DNA from: Bacillota bacterium
Lineage (GTDB): Bacteria; Bacillota; Clostridia; Lachnospirales; Lachnospiraceae
Length of the DNA: 64,000 nucleotides
Direction of reading: 5' to 3'
Assembly (NCBI GenBank): GCA_023395555.1
Contig: JAEWYQ010000073.1
Span: 151,644 to 215,643 of the forward strand
Shown here: in pieces, positions 53,071-60,924 of the stretch
Layout: each line of letters opens with the position of its first letter
Numbering within the stretch: position 1 is the stretch's first letter
The notes under the pieces: generated by a model
What the model saw: the letters and a program-made list of their open reading frames with translations, nothing else
The model's database searches: none
Told to the model about the DNA's origin: nothing
Program-made: the position numbers and the translations under genes

Positions 53071-53715
53071 TTATATAGTAAGCTTTTTAGCAAGCTGTTT
53101 TGATAAGACAGCCAGGGAACCGGCCAGATTTTCATTCTGGACCAGCACATGCTCCGGCACCGTCAGATGAACCGGTGCAAAATTCCAGACCGCCGACACA
53201 CCGCTTTCGACCAGCAGATCACAGGTGCTCTGCGCCTCCTCTGCCTCCACCGTAATAATTCCTATGTTAATCTTCATCCTGGAGCAAAGTCCCGGCAGCT
53301 TTTCCAGGGCATATATCTGTTTTCCGCTTCTCACGGAGCCAAGCCTGCTTTCTCTCCGGTCAAATGCGGCCACGATATCCAAACCGTATTCCTCAAAGCC
53401 CTCATAGGACAGCAGGGCAAGTCCCAGATTGCCTGCGCCTACGATGACCGCACTGTCCGCATTATCATAGCCCAGGCAGTGTTCGATATCGGCAATCAGC
53501 CTTTTGATTTCATATCCGGTTCTGGGGCGTCCGCCCTGGCTGACCAGCGCCAGATCCTTTCTTACCTGAACATCATTCAGCTTCAGCTCATGGGCGATCA
53601 TAGTCGCCGAGATATTCGCCCCCCCTGTTTCCCCCGCTTCCGGAAGCGCCTTCAGCAAACGAAGGTACACGGGCAGACGCCGAAGAGCCTGGGATGATAT
53701 TCCCTTATATATCAT
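53071..53715 (-). CDS. rex: redox-sensing repressor Rex
   Basis: 214 residues from the ATG at 53715 (GGAGGAG 8 nt upstream; ATGs nearer 53739 lie on or before the ribosome site). The N-terminal winged helix has ALRRLPVYLRLL and NDVQVRKDLALVSQGGRPRTGY. The NAD-binding Rossmann motif is VGAGNLGLALL, and the C-terminus has VWNFAPVHL. Rex represses fermentation and hydrogenase genes when NADH is low. It heads the hydrogenase operon, and a Rex-like box covers the -10 of the promoter 240 nt upstream, so autoregulation with the hyd genes is likely. Confidence 0.9.
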   Translation of the reverse strand: MIYKGISSQALRRLPVYLRLLKALPEAGETGGANISATMIAHELKLNDVQVRKDLALVSQGGRPRTGYEIKRLIADIEHCLGYDNADSAVIVGAGNLGLALLSYEGFEEYGLDIVAAFDRRESRLGSVRSGKQIYALEKLPGLCSRMKINIGIITVEAEEAQSTCDLLVESGVSAVWNFAPVHLTVPEHVLVQNENLAGSLAVLSKQLAKKLTI

Positions 53716-53854
53716 AGCTGCCGCTCCTCCTCCCATCAAAAATGGAGTGATGCAAAATACAGTCTTTTTTTATAGAAAGAATATACTTTACAGCACCCCA
53801 TCAGATCATAACTTTCTTCTCTATGTAAGCAGCAAGTAAATAAAAGTTTTTTAT

Positions 53855-53886
53855 ACAGGAGGGATTGATCGCGAAATCCCTCCTGT
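53855..53886 (-). other. strong hairpin in the rex-hyd leader
   Basis: Perfect 12-bp arms ACAGGAGGGATT (53855-53866) and AATCCCTCCTGT (53875-53886), 8-nt loop. It lies inside the 240-nt untranslated leader between the promoter and rex and is followed leftward by ATAAAAAACTTTT. It may attenuate or stabilise the transcript. Confidence 0.6.
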
Positions 53887-53954
53887 CTGTTCAAATCAAT
53901 AATCTGTTTGCGTGGCGACACAATTGCACAGTTTATGATTGGAAAGCGATTTAT

Positions 53955-53991
53955 TTGTTTATATTTTAACAATGTTTTTTAATAATGTAAA
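53955..53991 (-). promoter_or_regulatory. rex-hyd promoter with Rex box
   Basis: Minus strand: TTTACA (53991-53986), 17-nt spacer, TAAAAT (53968-53963). The 18-bp sequence at 53972-53955, TTGTTAA-N4-TAAACAA, differs at one position from the clostridial Rex consensus TTGTTAA-N4-TTAACAA and covers the -10. Confidence 0.75.
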
Positions 53992-54000
53992 ATTCAAAAA

Positions 54001-54186
54001 CATTATATCGATATTCTATTATCGATATAATGTGTGTATTTCTACTCTCTCCTCTACTTTCCCGTGGATATCTGACAATTTATGAATTGGGATGCGTTCG
54101 TATGGGGATATCCCAGCATCTTTCAGGGGCTCCAATTTCCGTTTTATTAATCGCATCAAGGAATATCGATATTCCAATATCGATAT
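54001..54186. promoter_or_regulatory. cluster of TATCGATA palindromes in a gene-free gap
   Basis: The 580-nt gap 53716-54295 holds the rex promoter and this cluster. A perfect inverted repeat with arms 54001-54013 and 54020-54032 contains two TATCGATA sites. The perfect palindrome GGAATATCGATATTCC (54160-54175) is followed at once by AATATCGATAT (54176-54186). No convincing coding region is seen on either strand of the gap. Confidence 0.6.
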
Positions 54187-54230
54187 ATCTCACCGATTTT
54201 TTTGATAAAAGAATTCGATCCATACAAAAA

Positions 54231-54252
54231 AGCGGAGCTGCCATTCTCCGCT
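54231..54252 (-). terminator. terminator of the rex2-lysR operon
   Basis: Arms AGCGGAG (54231-54237) and CTCCGCT (54246-54252); read leftward the stem is followed by T6. It lies about 45 nt after the LysR stop. Confidence 0.85.
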
Positions 54253-54295
54253 ATACGTTTTAATAAAAATATTCTGCTGTAATTGCTTCTTTCCA

Positions 54296-55234
54296 TTAAT
54301 GATATTCCCGAAAGGAGACCTCGTTCCGGGCCTGGTACAGCTTGTTGACAAAATCCCGGTCAAGCTCCGTAAACTGATATTGCTTCGGATAAATCAATAC
54401 ATCCTTATATCTCTTGCCGCGGTCACTGCTCCTTCGCTGTATCAGGCGATAGCGCTCCAGCCATTTCTCCGGTATGGGGGAAACCCACATGTAGGCGGTT
54501 GGAACCGTCGAAAGCAGGTCATACTGGCTGCAGCGTTCGTAAACGTAGATGCATTTGGAAGTACCTCCCGGCGGCTCCGCTTTCCCGCTTCCTCCCGGCA
54601 TCAGATAGGGGATTGCCGTGTCCCCGTGTGTTATCTCCGTATAGGCTTCCAGCTCCTGATTCCCCAGCTTCTCCTTCCTGGCCAGAGGATGCTGCTCCGA
54701 CATCAGGACCAGATATTCAAATTCCCAGATGGGTTCAAATTTCAATTGTTTCTCTGTCAGATAATCAATAAAGTAATTCTCATACTCTGTCTGATAGCGT
54801 ATGATGCCTAAATGAAAGGGACCGTCAATGATATTATTGACCACCTGGATCGAATTGGTCTCCTGGATATTCAGGTTCATACCCCTGCTGTGATCCAGCC
54901 CGGCCACAAAGCTGGTGATGGCATCTGCGATGTAGCTTCCCCGGGGAATGGACACGCTGAAGCTCTGCCGCTCCGAATCTGCCGCATCGGAGAGGGCTTC
55001 CATTTTTTCCAGCTGGCTCAGCACATTTCTGGCGTAGGTGAAGAATTTGATTCCTTTCTCAGTGGGGGTCACGCCTCTGGAGGTGCGCTCAAAGATGGCA
55101 AAGCCCAGATTATCCTCCAGCTCCTTTATTGCTTTGCTGAGGCTGGGCTGCCCCATAAAAAGATTTTCCGCCGCCTGTGAGATGGAGCTTGTCCGCTCCA
55201 CCTCTATGGCGTATTTTAAATGCAGTGTATTCAT
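54296..55234 (-). CDS. LysR-family transcriptional regulator
   Basis: 312 residues. The N-terminal helix-turn-helix is typical (LKYAIEVERTSSISQAAENLFMGQPSLSKAIKELEDNLGF, then RTSRGVTPTEKG). A coiled linker and a periplasmic-binding-like effector domain (about 90-300) follow; the effector part is less conserved. It lies 56 nt after the second rex gene and shares its promoter. Its target could be the divergent palindromes at this locus or the hydrogenase operon; neither is proven. Confidence 0.88.
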   Translation of the reverse strand: MNTLHLKYAIEVERTSSISQAAENLFMGQPSLSKAIKELEDNLGFAIFERTSRGVTPTEKGIKFFTYARNVLSQLEKMEALSDAADSERQSFSVSIPRGSYIADAITSFVAGLDHSRGMNLNIQETNSIQVVNNIIDGPFHLGIIRYQTEYENYFIDYLTEKQLKFEPIWEFEYLVLMSEQHPLARKEKLGNQELEAYTEITHGDTAIPYLMPGGSGKAEPPGGTSKCIYVYERCSQYDLLSTVPTAYMWVSPIPEKWLERYRLIQRRSSDRGKRYKDVLIYPKQYQFTELDRDFVNKLYQARNEVSFREYH

Positions 55235-55290
55235 ATGCTTCCAACTTTCTCAGTTATGCTTAAATCTCCTATTAGAAATGATGTCTGTTT

Positions 55291-55953
55291 TTAAACCGGA
55301 ATATTCACTTCCCGCATCTTCCCTTTCAGATGATTCGATAATACGGCAAGGGAAGCGCCAAGATTTTCATTTCGTACCAGAATATGCTCCGGCACGGATA
55401 AATGGACGGGGGCGAAGTTCCAGACAGCAAGGACCCCGCCGGCCACCAGCTGGTCACATACTACCTGGGCCTGGCTGGCCGGTACCGTTATAATTCCCAT
55501 GGGTATCTTCATACGCCGGCATAAATCGCTGATTTTATCCGAGGGCAGCACCTTGACACCATCCAGCTCCGTCCGGGTACCCTGAGGGTCTGTGTTAAAA
55601 ACAGCGACAATATCCAGTCCGCAGTTCTGAAAGCCTTCCCTGGCAATGATTGCCCTGGCAAGCGCTCCGGTACCTACCACTACCGCTTCCTCTACATTAT
55701 GATATCCCAGCAGCTCCTCCATATGATGGAGCAGCCCCGTTACCGGAAAGCCGGTTCTGGGCTTTCCCTTCTCCGTATAGACAGCAGCAAAATCCTTGCG
55801 CACCTGAACCTCATTCAGGCAGAGGAGCTCCGCGATCCTGGGAGCGGAGACGGTCTCCGTCCCCTGATCCTTCAGCAGTCTCAATTGTTGGATATAGTAC
55901 GGCATTCTGTGCAGAGCTTGTGCGGTGATAGCACTTTTTTTATATTCGTACAT
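55291..55953 (-). CDS. second, diverged Rex-family protein
   Basis: 220 residues from the ATG at 55953 (GAGG 7 nt upstream; an ATG at 55959 is too close to it). The winged helix is recognisable (ALHRMPYYIQQL, NEVQVRKDFAAVYTEKGKPRTGF) and the C-terminus (VWNFAPVHLSVPEHIL) closely matches the other Rex. The nucleotide motif reads VGTGALARAI, so the last glycine of GxGxxG is Ala, and DNA-contact residues also differ. It may have altered NAD(H) response or DNA target. It is first in an operon with a LysR gene under a consensus promoter covered by a three-part palindrome. Confidence 0.82.
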   Translation of the reverse strand: MYEYKKSAITAQALHRMPYYIQQLRLLKDQGTETVSAPRIAELLCLNEVQVRKDFAAVYTEKGKPRTGFPVTGLLHHMEELLGYHNVEEAVVVGTGALARAIIAREGFQNCGLDIVAVFNTDPQGTRTELDGVKVLPSDKISDLCRRMKIPMGIITVPASQAQVVCDQLVAGGVLAVWNFAPVHLSVPEHILVRNENLGASLAVLSNHLKGKMREVNIPV

Positions 55954-55967
55954 ACTCATACCTCGTT

Positions 55968-56003
55968 TATCAGTATTGTTCTATCGATATTATAGTACTG
56001 ATA
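55968..56003. promoter_or_regulatory. three-part symmetric operator on the rex2 promoter
   Basis: TATCAGTA (55968-55975), 6 nt, TATCGATA (55982-55989), 6 nt, TACTGATA (55996-56003): the outer arms are exact reverse complements and share one centre with the inner palindrome. It overlaps the -10 and part of the spacer of the rex2 promoter, so it should be a repressor site. Confidence 0.7.
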
Positions 56004-56017
56004 TTGCCCTCTGTCAA
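55989..56017 (-). promoter_or_regulatory. full-consensus promoter of rex2-lysR
   Basis: Minus strand: TTGACA (56017-56012), 17-nt spacer, TATAAT (55994-55989), a perfect consensus that probably needs tight repression. Confidence 0.85.
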
Positions 56018-56041
56018 TCTTATACCCTCATTTTTTCGTCA

Positions 56042-57145
56042 CTATTTGATATCATATATTTCATTATTAAAGTATATTGTGTCAACATTATTTACTAAAA
56101 TCGGCTTGTTAAACATAATAGCCAAATGATAGTACACCATACCTTCCTGATTAATATTACCATACTCATCTGCTCTGCCCCCTTGAGCGCAGTGGGTAAA
56201 AGAATTGCTGTCAAGCAGGATGTTTTTATTAAAGCTTATTTTTAATTCATCATTCAGTTTATCCAGTTTGTTTAATAGGCTTCTAAAATCTGCCTCCTCC
56301 GGTATTCTTCCCTGGATATCAATACTGCAGGAAAATGGTGTGATACTCATTTGTTTTATTGTGACATATTTATTATCAACTACTATTTCTTTGTCTAAAT
56401 AAATTGTTTTCGTATAATCTGCCTGCGTATCAAAGTTAATGGAGACACCCCATTTTCCATAATATAAGGTATTAAATCCACTCTTAGAAAAGTAGCCGAA
56501 TTTATTCAACTCTATTGTATACTGTTTACCCGTAATCACTTCCTTTTTAATTACTGTATATAAAATGTTAAATTGATTGGGCTGCAGTTCCCCGTCTTCA
56601 ACCGAATAGTAATAACGATAGCTTGCATCCTGAAAGTCATCAAATAAGCTTCCGCCTGTTTGATCATTAAAACAATAATTACCCTGAGGGAGAATACCAT
56701 TATTAATCAAAACAGAATCCAATTGCTTTGCTGTTACCCTCAATATCACTGTTGCCGCATTACCGGTGGAAACAGCGCCGAGTACCTCAATTGCTATTTC
56801 ATCCGTATCAACTACAAGACCAAATGTACTTGAACTAATCTCTTTATATTGGTCATATCCCATATATACCTGATCATCTGTATTTTGTGAATTTTCTCCT
56901 AAATAAAACAGGTGAAAGAAATCCTTGCCTATTAGCTTATCTGCTGCCACCGTAACACTTCCTCCTATAATAAAAATCAGACAGGTGACAGCCACAACCC
57001 GGAACCATTTTGATAACACCCATTTGGAAGTATTCCTTTTCTTATTTTCCTCCTTCAGGATTATTTCTTTGATTATTGGAAAATGATCGGGTGTACTTTT
57101 TACTAAGATATCATTTATTTTTGACAAGATATTAAGCTCGTTCAT
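56042..57145 (-). CDS. membrane-anchored anti-sigma-like protein (DUF4179-like)
   Basis: 367 residues. A cytoplasmic N-terminal part (about 1-45), one membrane helix (about 49-68, VAVTCLIFIIGGSVTVAADKL) and a large extracytoplasmic beta-rich domain. This is the layout of DUF4179/anti-sigma proteins paired with ECF sigma factors. Its start lies within the end of the sigma gene (14-nt overlap), so translation is coupled. It probably holds the sigma factor at the membrane until an envelope signal arrives. The signal and the domain-level family are uncertain. Confidence 0.75.
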   Translation of the reverse strand: MNELNILSKINDILVKSTPDHFPIIKEIILKEENKKRNTSKWVLSKWFRVVAVTCLIFIIGGSVTVAADKLIGKDFFHLFYLGENSQNTDDQVYMGYDQYKEISSSTFGLVVDTDEIAIEVLGAVSTGNAATVILRVTAKQLDSVLINNGILPQGNYCFNDQTGGSLFDDFQDASYRYYYSVEDGELQPNQFNILYTVIKKEVITGKQYTIELNKFGYFSKSGFNTLYYGKWGVSINFDTQADYTKTIYLDKEIVVDNKYVTIKQMSITPFSCSIDIQGRIPEEADFRSLLNKLDKLNDELKISFNKNILLDSNSFTHCAQGGRADEYGNINQEGMVYYHLAIMFNKPILVNNVDTIYFNNEIYDIK

Positions 57146-57662
57146 AATTTCCCTCTCTTTCTAACACGGATAGCTTGTTAATTGCGTTACTATACTTCCA
57201 GCGTACGGTAGAATAAGGTTTTTTTACAATGTCGGATATTTCTTTGTGAGAAAAGCCTGCAGAATAAAGTATTACTATTTCACGTTCGTCCTTTTTCAGT
57301 GCAGATAACAGCGTGTTAAGCTCCTGCAGATGAATTGTTTTCATAAAAGCATCTTCCGATGGAAGCTCCGCATTGAGTTCTACAAAACGTTTGCTATCCT
57401 TAAGCTTTGTCAAAGCCAGATTGCGCGCTATTTTCATAGTCCATGCTTTTGCATTTGTACCAGGACGATATTGATACGCTTTATCCCAAATTTTAATAAA
57501 TGTACTTTGCATAATATCTTCCGCATCATAAGGTGATTTCGTAATGACATATGCTAATCCATATACAGCCCTATTCATTTCCATATAGAATTCTTGTAAG
57601 GCATCCATATCCTTTTTTGAGATCTGTATCATCAATCCATCTATATCTTCACCGCTTAGCAA
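57132..57662 (-). CDS. ECF RNA polymerase sigma factor
   Basis: 176 residues from a TTG start preceded by a G-rich ribosome site (GGGGGTGGG); an ATG ten codons later is an alternative. Region 2 (FYMEMNRAVYGLAYVITKSPYDAEDIMQSTFIKIW) and region 4 (ALKKDEREIVILYSAGFSHKEISDIVKKPYSTVRWKYSNAINKL) are typical of sigma-70 ECF factors. It is followed, with overlap, by its likely anti-sigma partner. The 218-nt gap 57663-57880 upstream is AT-rich and contains the direct repeat CTTGCGATA, a possible element of its own promoter. Confidence 0.9.
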   Translation of the reverse strand: MLSGEDIDGLMIQISKKDMDALQEFYMEMNRAVYGLAYVITKSPYDAEDIMQSTFIKIWDKAYQYRPGTNAKAWTMKIARNLALTKLKDSKRFVELNAELPSEDAFMKTIHLQELNTLLSALKKDEREIVILYSAGFSHKEISDIVKKPYSTVRWKYSNAINKLSVLEREGNYERA

Positions 57663-57797
57663 AATCCCACCCCCAAAATAAATATTATCATTAATATAAC
57701 ATTTAAATAAAGTAAAATGTTTGAGGTGTTTTTATAATTTTATCGCAAGTCATATCGCAAGCAAGATAGAAGACAGCCTATAATTGTATAAGAAAAA

Positions 57798-57828
57798 GCC
57801 CTTGTCAAAGCGGATGCTCCGACAGGGC
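57798..57828 (-). terminator. terminator of the corrinoid operon
   Basis: Stem GCCCTTGTC (57798-57806) with GACAGGGC (57821-57828); read leftward it is followed by T5. It lies about 52 nt after the activator stop and is closely similar to the terminator at 63394-63425. Confidence 0.85.
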
Positions 57829-57880
57829 ATATCATAATTAATAATTAAAACGGATTCATAACATTCCTCCATTGAGGACT

Positions 57881-60091
57881 TTAAGCTTCTCCAAACAACA
57901 TATATTCTATATATAAATCATTAAAATCCGGGTCGTTAGATAAGGTTACCTCATCGGCAATATCGATCAGCCCACGGACATGTTCTACCCACATACTCTC
58001 TCCCAATGCCTTGACCGCTCCGGCTAAGGAGCTGTTTCCCACCGGAATGATTTTTTCCTTCAGTTCTTCCGGAAACAGACCAACGGCAACAGCGGCTTCC
58101 CGGTTCATCTTAAAACCAAACCCTCCCGCCAGATAAACGTGACCAATTGATTTTCCGGTTATACCATATCGCTTAATCAGTATCTCAACACCAGCCCGAA
58201 TTGCTGATTTGGCCAGCTGAAACTCTCTGATATCACTCTGGGTAAATCTAATTTCCTTCCCTTCGGTATTCGTTGTCAGTAAAAATCCATTCTTAAAATA
58301 TTCCTCTGTCAATAAACCGGTCTCATCCATCAGATCATGCCTCAGCAGCTCTGCCACAAGCTCTATGACGCCGGTTCCGCAGATTCCTGTCGGCGGTTGC
58401 CCATGAATTGTCTCAAAGCTTACCCTATGTTCTTCCTCTATGCAAACATGACAAATTGCCCCCGGTATACTTCCTGTCCCGCAGGATATATTCCCGCCCT
58501 CGAAAGCGGGACCTGCTGCGGTTGAGGTGACCAGCAGCCTCTTATTATTCCCTATGGCCATCTCGCCATTGGTTCCAAGGTCCACCAGCAAATTTATTTC
58601 CTGACTGTTTTCAAATCCGCAGGCATATAATCCGGCAGTGATATCCCCTCCTACAAATGTAGATATTCCAGGAAATATTCTGGTCCGGCAGGATATGGTT
58701 TCTGTGCCTATGATATTCTTACAGGAATCTTCGATAAGATCAATGTTGATCTGCCGAAAAGGAAACACACCCAACGTCTTGCAAGAGTAACCCATCAGCA
58801 AATGCCCTATGGTAGTATTTCCTGCCAATATCAATTGTTCCACTGCAGTTCCCGCACAGCCGGAGTGCTTAAGTGATTGACAGATCAACTGTTCCAAATC
58901 GGTACGAAGCAGCTTTTGCAGGGCCGCCCCCTCTCCCCGGTTCGATGCCCCGATCCGGGATATTACATCCGCACCGTAGCTGCGCTGATGATTCATTGAG
59001 GATTCGGAAGCCTGAATCTCGCCATTTTCCAAATTGATAAGCTGGGCAGCGATGGTCGTGGTTCCTATATCTATGGCAATTCCTGCATGTGCTATGATAG
59101 CAGGTCCTTCTTTTTTGGTATGGGATGCTATTATTTTTCCTTCACGGCTAAAGTGCTCCACCGCCGAAAAATCCGATGCATCAGTAAAGTGCGCTTCTAT
59201 GGTACATTCCTCTTGAGGATATGCACGGCAGGCTAAACGCCAGCCCTGCTCCAGTTCCTTTTCACGAAAAGCCAGGCGGTCCTCCGGCATAATCTTTAAC
59301 TCTCCCGAAACTAACCGGATCTTACATTTTCCGCAGGTTCCGTTTCCACCGCACACCGCGCTTACATCAAAACCCTGACGCAGGCAGGCTCTTAAAATAT
59401 TTTCTGTTTCTTCGCAGTAAATTACGGTTTCTCCGGCCTCAGTTCTTACTTTAATTTTAACTGCCGATATCTTTCTGGCCTTACAACTATGCTGGGGACA
59501 CTTCCGGCAATCATGCTGAGCCTGAAATACCAACGGATCTTCCGAGAGGATCAGAACATGACAAACAGACTTAACCGGATCATACATGTACCCGGAAGTA
59601 ATATGCATATTCAATTCGATTTCGGCATTTAAGCTTTCATATGCGGTTTTTTGTATCGATATCGGCAGATCATGGGGTGCTGTCAATCGCTTTTCTATGC
59701 CCACCTTTTTTTCCGCGCAGAACTCCCTGAGGTGCTCCTGCCACTGTTTCTCCAGATCGAAGAGACATAGATCCGCCATGGCGTCGGCCAGCATTCCCTT
59801 GACATACTCCCCCTGTTGGAACATTCTGCTTCCCAGATTGCTTAATTCTGCTCCCACAGTAGAAATCACATACAGAACCCTGGTTCCGGCCGGATATTCC
59901 CTGACGGCATCCTCTTCTGTAATTTCTCCGAAGCCGAATATAGTCCTTCCTTTTATAAGCCTGTGTACCTCCGGCAGCAGCTCCTGGTATGCCTCGATCA
60001 TATTATCGTAAACAGGGCTGTCCGCTCTGCAGTCAATCATATGAAAAACCATATCACGGTCAAGAGAGACCTTTTCATGCTCAATCCTCAT
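57881..60091 (-). CDS. corrinoid activation protein (ASKHA-type) with MetH-activation-like N-terminus
   Basis: 736 residues. About 1-195 resembles the activation region of B12-dependent methionine synthase (SGYMYDPVKSVCHVLIL) and ends in a cysteine cluster (CRKCPQHSC). About 215-310 is a plant-type [2Fe-2S] ferredoxin domain (CGGNGTCGKC). About 335-736 is the ASKHA ATPase domain of RamA/RACE proteins (AIDIGTTTIAAQLINL, LVDLGTNGEMAI). RACE proteins use ATP to reduce inactive Co(II) corrinoid to Co(I). It starts 14 nt after the corrinoid-protein gene. The N-terminal fusion is unusual and could bind S-adenosylmethionine, which is inference. Confidence 0.85.
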   Translation of the reverse strand: MRIEHEKVSLDRDMVFHMIDCRADSPVYDNMIEAYQELLPEVHRLIKGRTIFGFGEITEEDAVREYPAGTRVLYVISTVGAELSNLGSRMFQQGEYVKGMLADAMADLCLFDLEKQWQEHLREFCAEKKVGIEKRLTAPHDLPISIQKTAYESLNAEIELNMHITSGYMYDPVKSVCHVLILSEDPLVFQAQHDCRKCPQHSCKARKISAVKIKVRTEAGETVIYCEETENILRACLRQGFDVSAVCGGNGTCGKCKIRLVSGELKIMPEDRLAFREKELEQGWRLACRAYPQEECTIEAHFTDASDFSAVEHFSREGKIIASHTKKEGPAIIAHAGIAIDIGTTTIAAQLINLENGEIQASESSMNHQRSYGADVISRIGASNRGEGAALQKLLRTDLEQLICQSLKHSGCAGTAVEQLILAGNTTIGHLLMGYSCKTLGVFPFRQINIDLIEDSCKNIIGTETISCRTRIFPGISTFVGGDITAGLYACGFENSQEINLLVDLGTNGEMAIGNNKRLLVTSTAAGPAFEGGNISCGTGSIPGAICHVCIEEEHRVSFETIHGQPPTGICGTGVIELVAELLRHDLMDETGLLTEEYFKNGFLLTTNTEGKEIRFTQSDIREFQLAKSAIRAGVEILIKRYGITGKSIGHVYLAGGFGFKMNREAAVAVGLFPEELKEKIIPVGNSSLAGAVKALGESMWVEHVRGLIDIADEVTLSNDPDFNDLYIEYMLFGEA

Positions 60092-60105
60092 TGTATCCCT
60101 TTTCC

Positions 60106-60756
60106 TTAAGCTATTTTTTTGCGTTCAGCAACCGCTTTTCTGGCAACCTCCGCACAGCTTGCAGCATCCGCAGTGTAGTAATCCGCACCGATCTGATTTG
60201 CAAAGCTTTCGTTTACCGGGGCACCGCCTACCATGACAATGTATTTTTCTCGCAGTCCTTTTTCTTCTAATGCCGCGATAACATCCTTCATATTGGGCAT
60301 TGTAGTCGTAAGCAGCGCTGACATGCAGATGATATCCGCGCTGATTTCCTCCGCCTTGTTAATAAAGGCCTCCGTTTCTACATCGACTCCGATATCATAA
60401 ACCTCAAATCCGGCGCCCTTAAGCATCATCGTCACCAGATTCTTGCCGATATCGTGCAGGTCTCCTTTGACGGTACCGATAACCGCTTTTCCTACCGGCT
60501 CATTTCCAACCTCGATCAGCTTTGGTTCCAGTATAGTGATGCCTGCATTCATTGCTCTGGCCGCTACTAAAACCTCCGGTACAAAAACCTCATTATTTTT
60601 AAATTTAGCACCGATAATCATCATGCCGCTCAGCAAAGCCTCATTCAGAATTTTTTTAGGATCAATTCCTTCCTCTATGGCCTGCTGTACCAGAACCTTT
60701 ACCTGTTTTGCCTTTCCTTTTTGTAACAGTTCAGAAATTTCCTGTATCACTTCCAT
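60106..60756 (-). CDS. corrinoid (B12-binding) methyltransferase protein
   Basis: 216 residues, the usual length for MtaC/MtbC-type proteins. A helical cap (about 1-85) precedes the B12 Rossmann domain, whose cobalt-ligand motif DxHxxG is seen as D99-L-H101-D-I-G104; the second half has the SALLTTTM and GGAPV turns of this family. It carries the methyl group on cobalamin between a methyl donor and an acceptor. GGGAGG is 7 nt before the ATG. It is first in an operon with the activator and is divergent from the PocR-AraC regulator. Confidence 0.93.
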   Translation of the reverse strand: MEVIQEISELLQKGKAKQVKVLVQQAIEEGIDPKKILNEALLSGMMIIGAKFKNNEVFVPEVLVAARAMNAGITILEPKLIEVGNEPVGKAVIGTVKGDLHDIGKNLVTMMLKGAGFEVYDIGVDVETEAFINKAEEISADIICMSALLTTTMPNMKDVIAALEEKGLREKYIVMVGGAPVNESFANQIGADYYTADAASCAEVARKAVAERKKIA

Positions 60757-60867
60757 AATCTATCCTCCCGTTTTCAGAATTTTCTCTTTATGCTTCTACT
60801 AATACAAATAGTATACTCAAAAGGCTCTTCAAGAAATTGTAATAATTTTAGATTTATGTAATTTTTT

Positions 60868-60896
60868 TTGTTCTTTTTTATAAAACATGCTATAAT
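60868..60896 (+). promoter_or_regulatory. promoter of the PocR-AraC gene
   Basis: TTGTTC (60868-60873), 17-nt spacer, TATAAT (60891-60896) with an extended TGC before the -10. It lies about 30 nt before the ATG at 60925 in the 168-nt divergent gap. Confidence 0.7.
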
Positions 60897-60924
60897 CTAA
60901 TTATTATAAGAGAAGGAGCTTTGT

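Noticed and set aside
53736-53972. 78-codon minus-strand frame upstream of rex
   Set aside because: It begins at the Rex box, has no ribosome site and spans the leader hairpin; better read as untranslated leader.
54030-54263. 77-codon plus-strand frame in the gene-free gap
   Set aside because: No ribosome site, starts within a palindrome and runs through the LysR terminator; no recognisable family.
59650-59665. another TATCGATA site
   Set aside because: It lies in the coding region of the corrinoid activator with no symmetric flank; probably chance.
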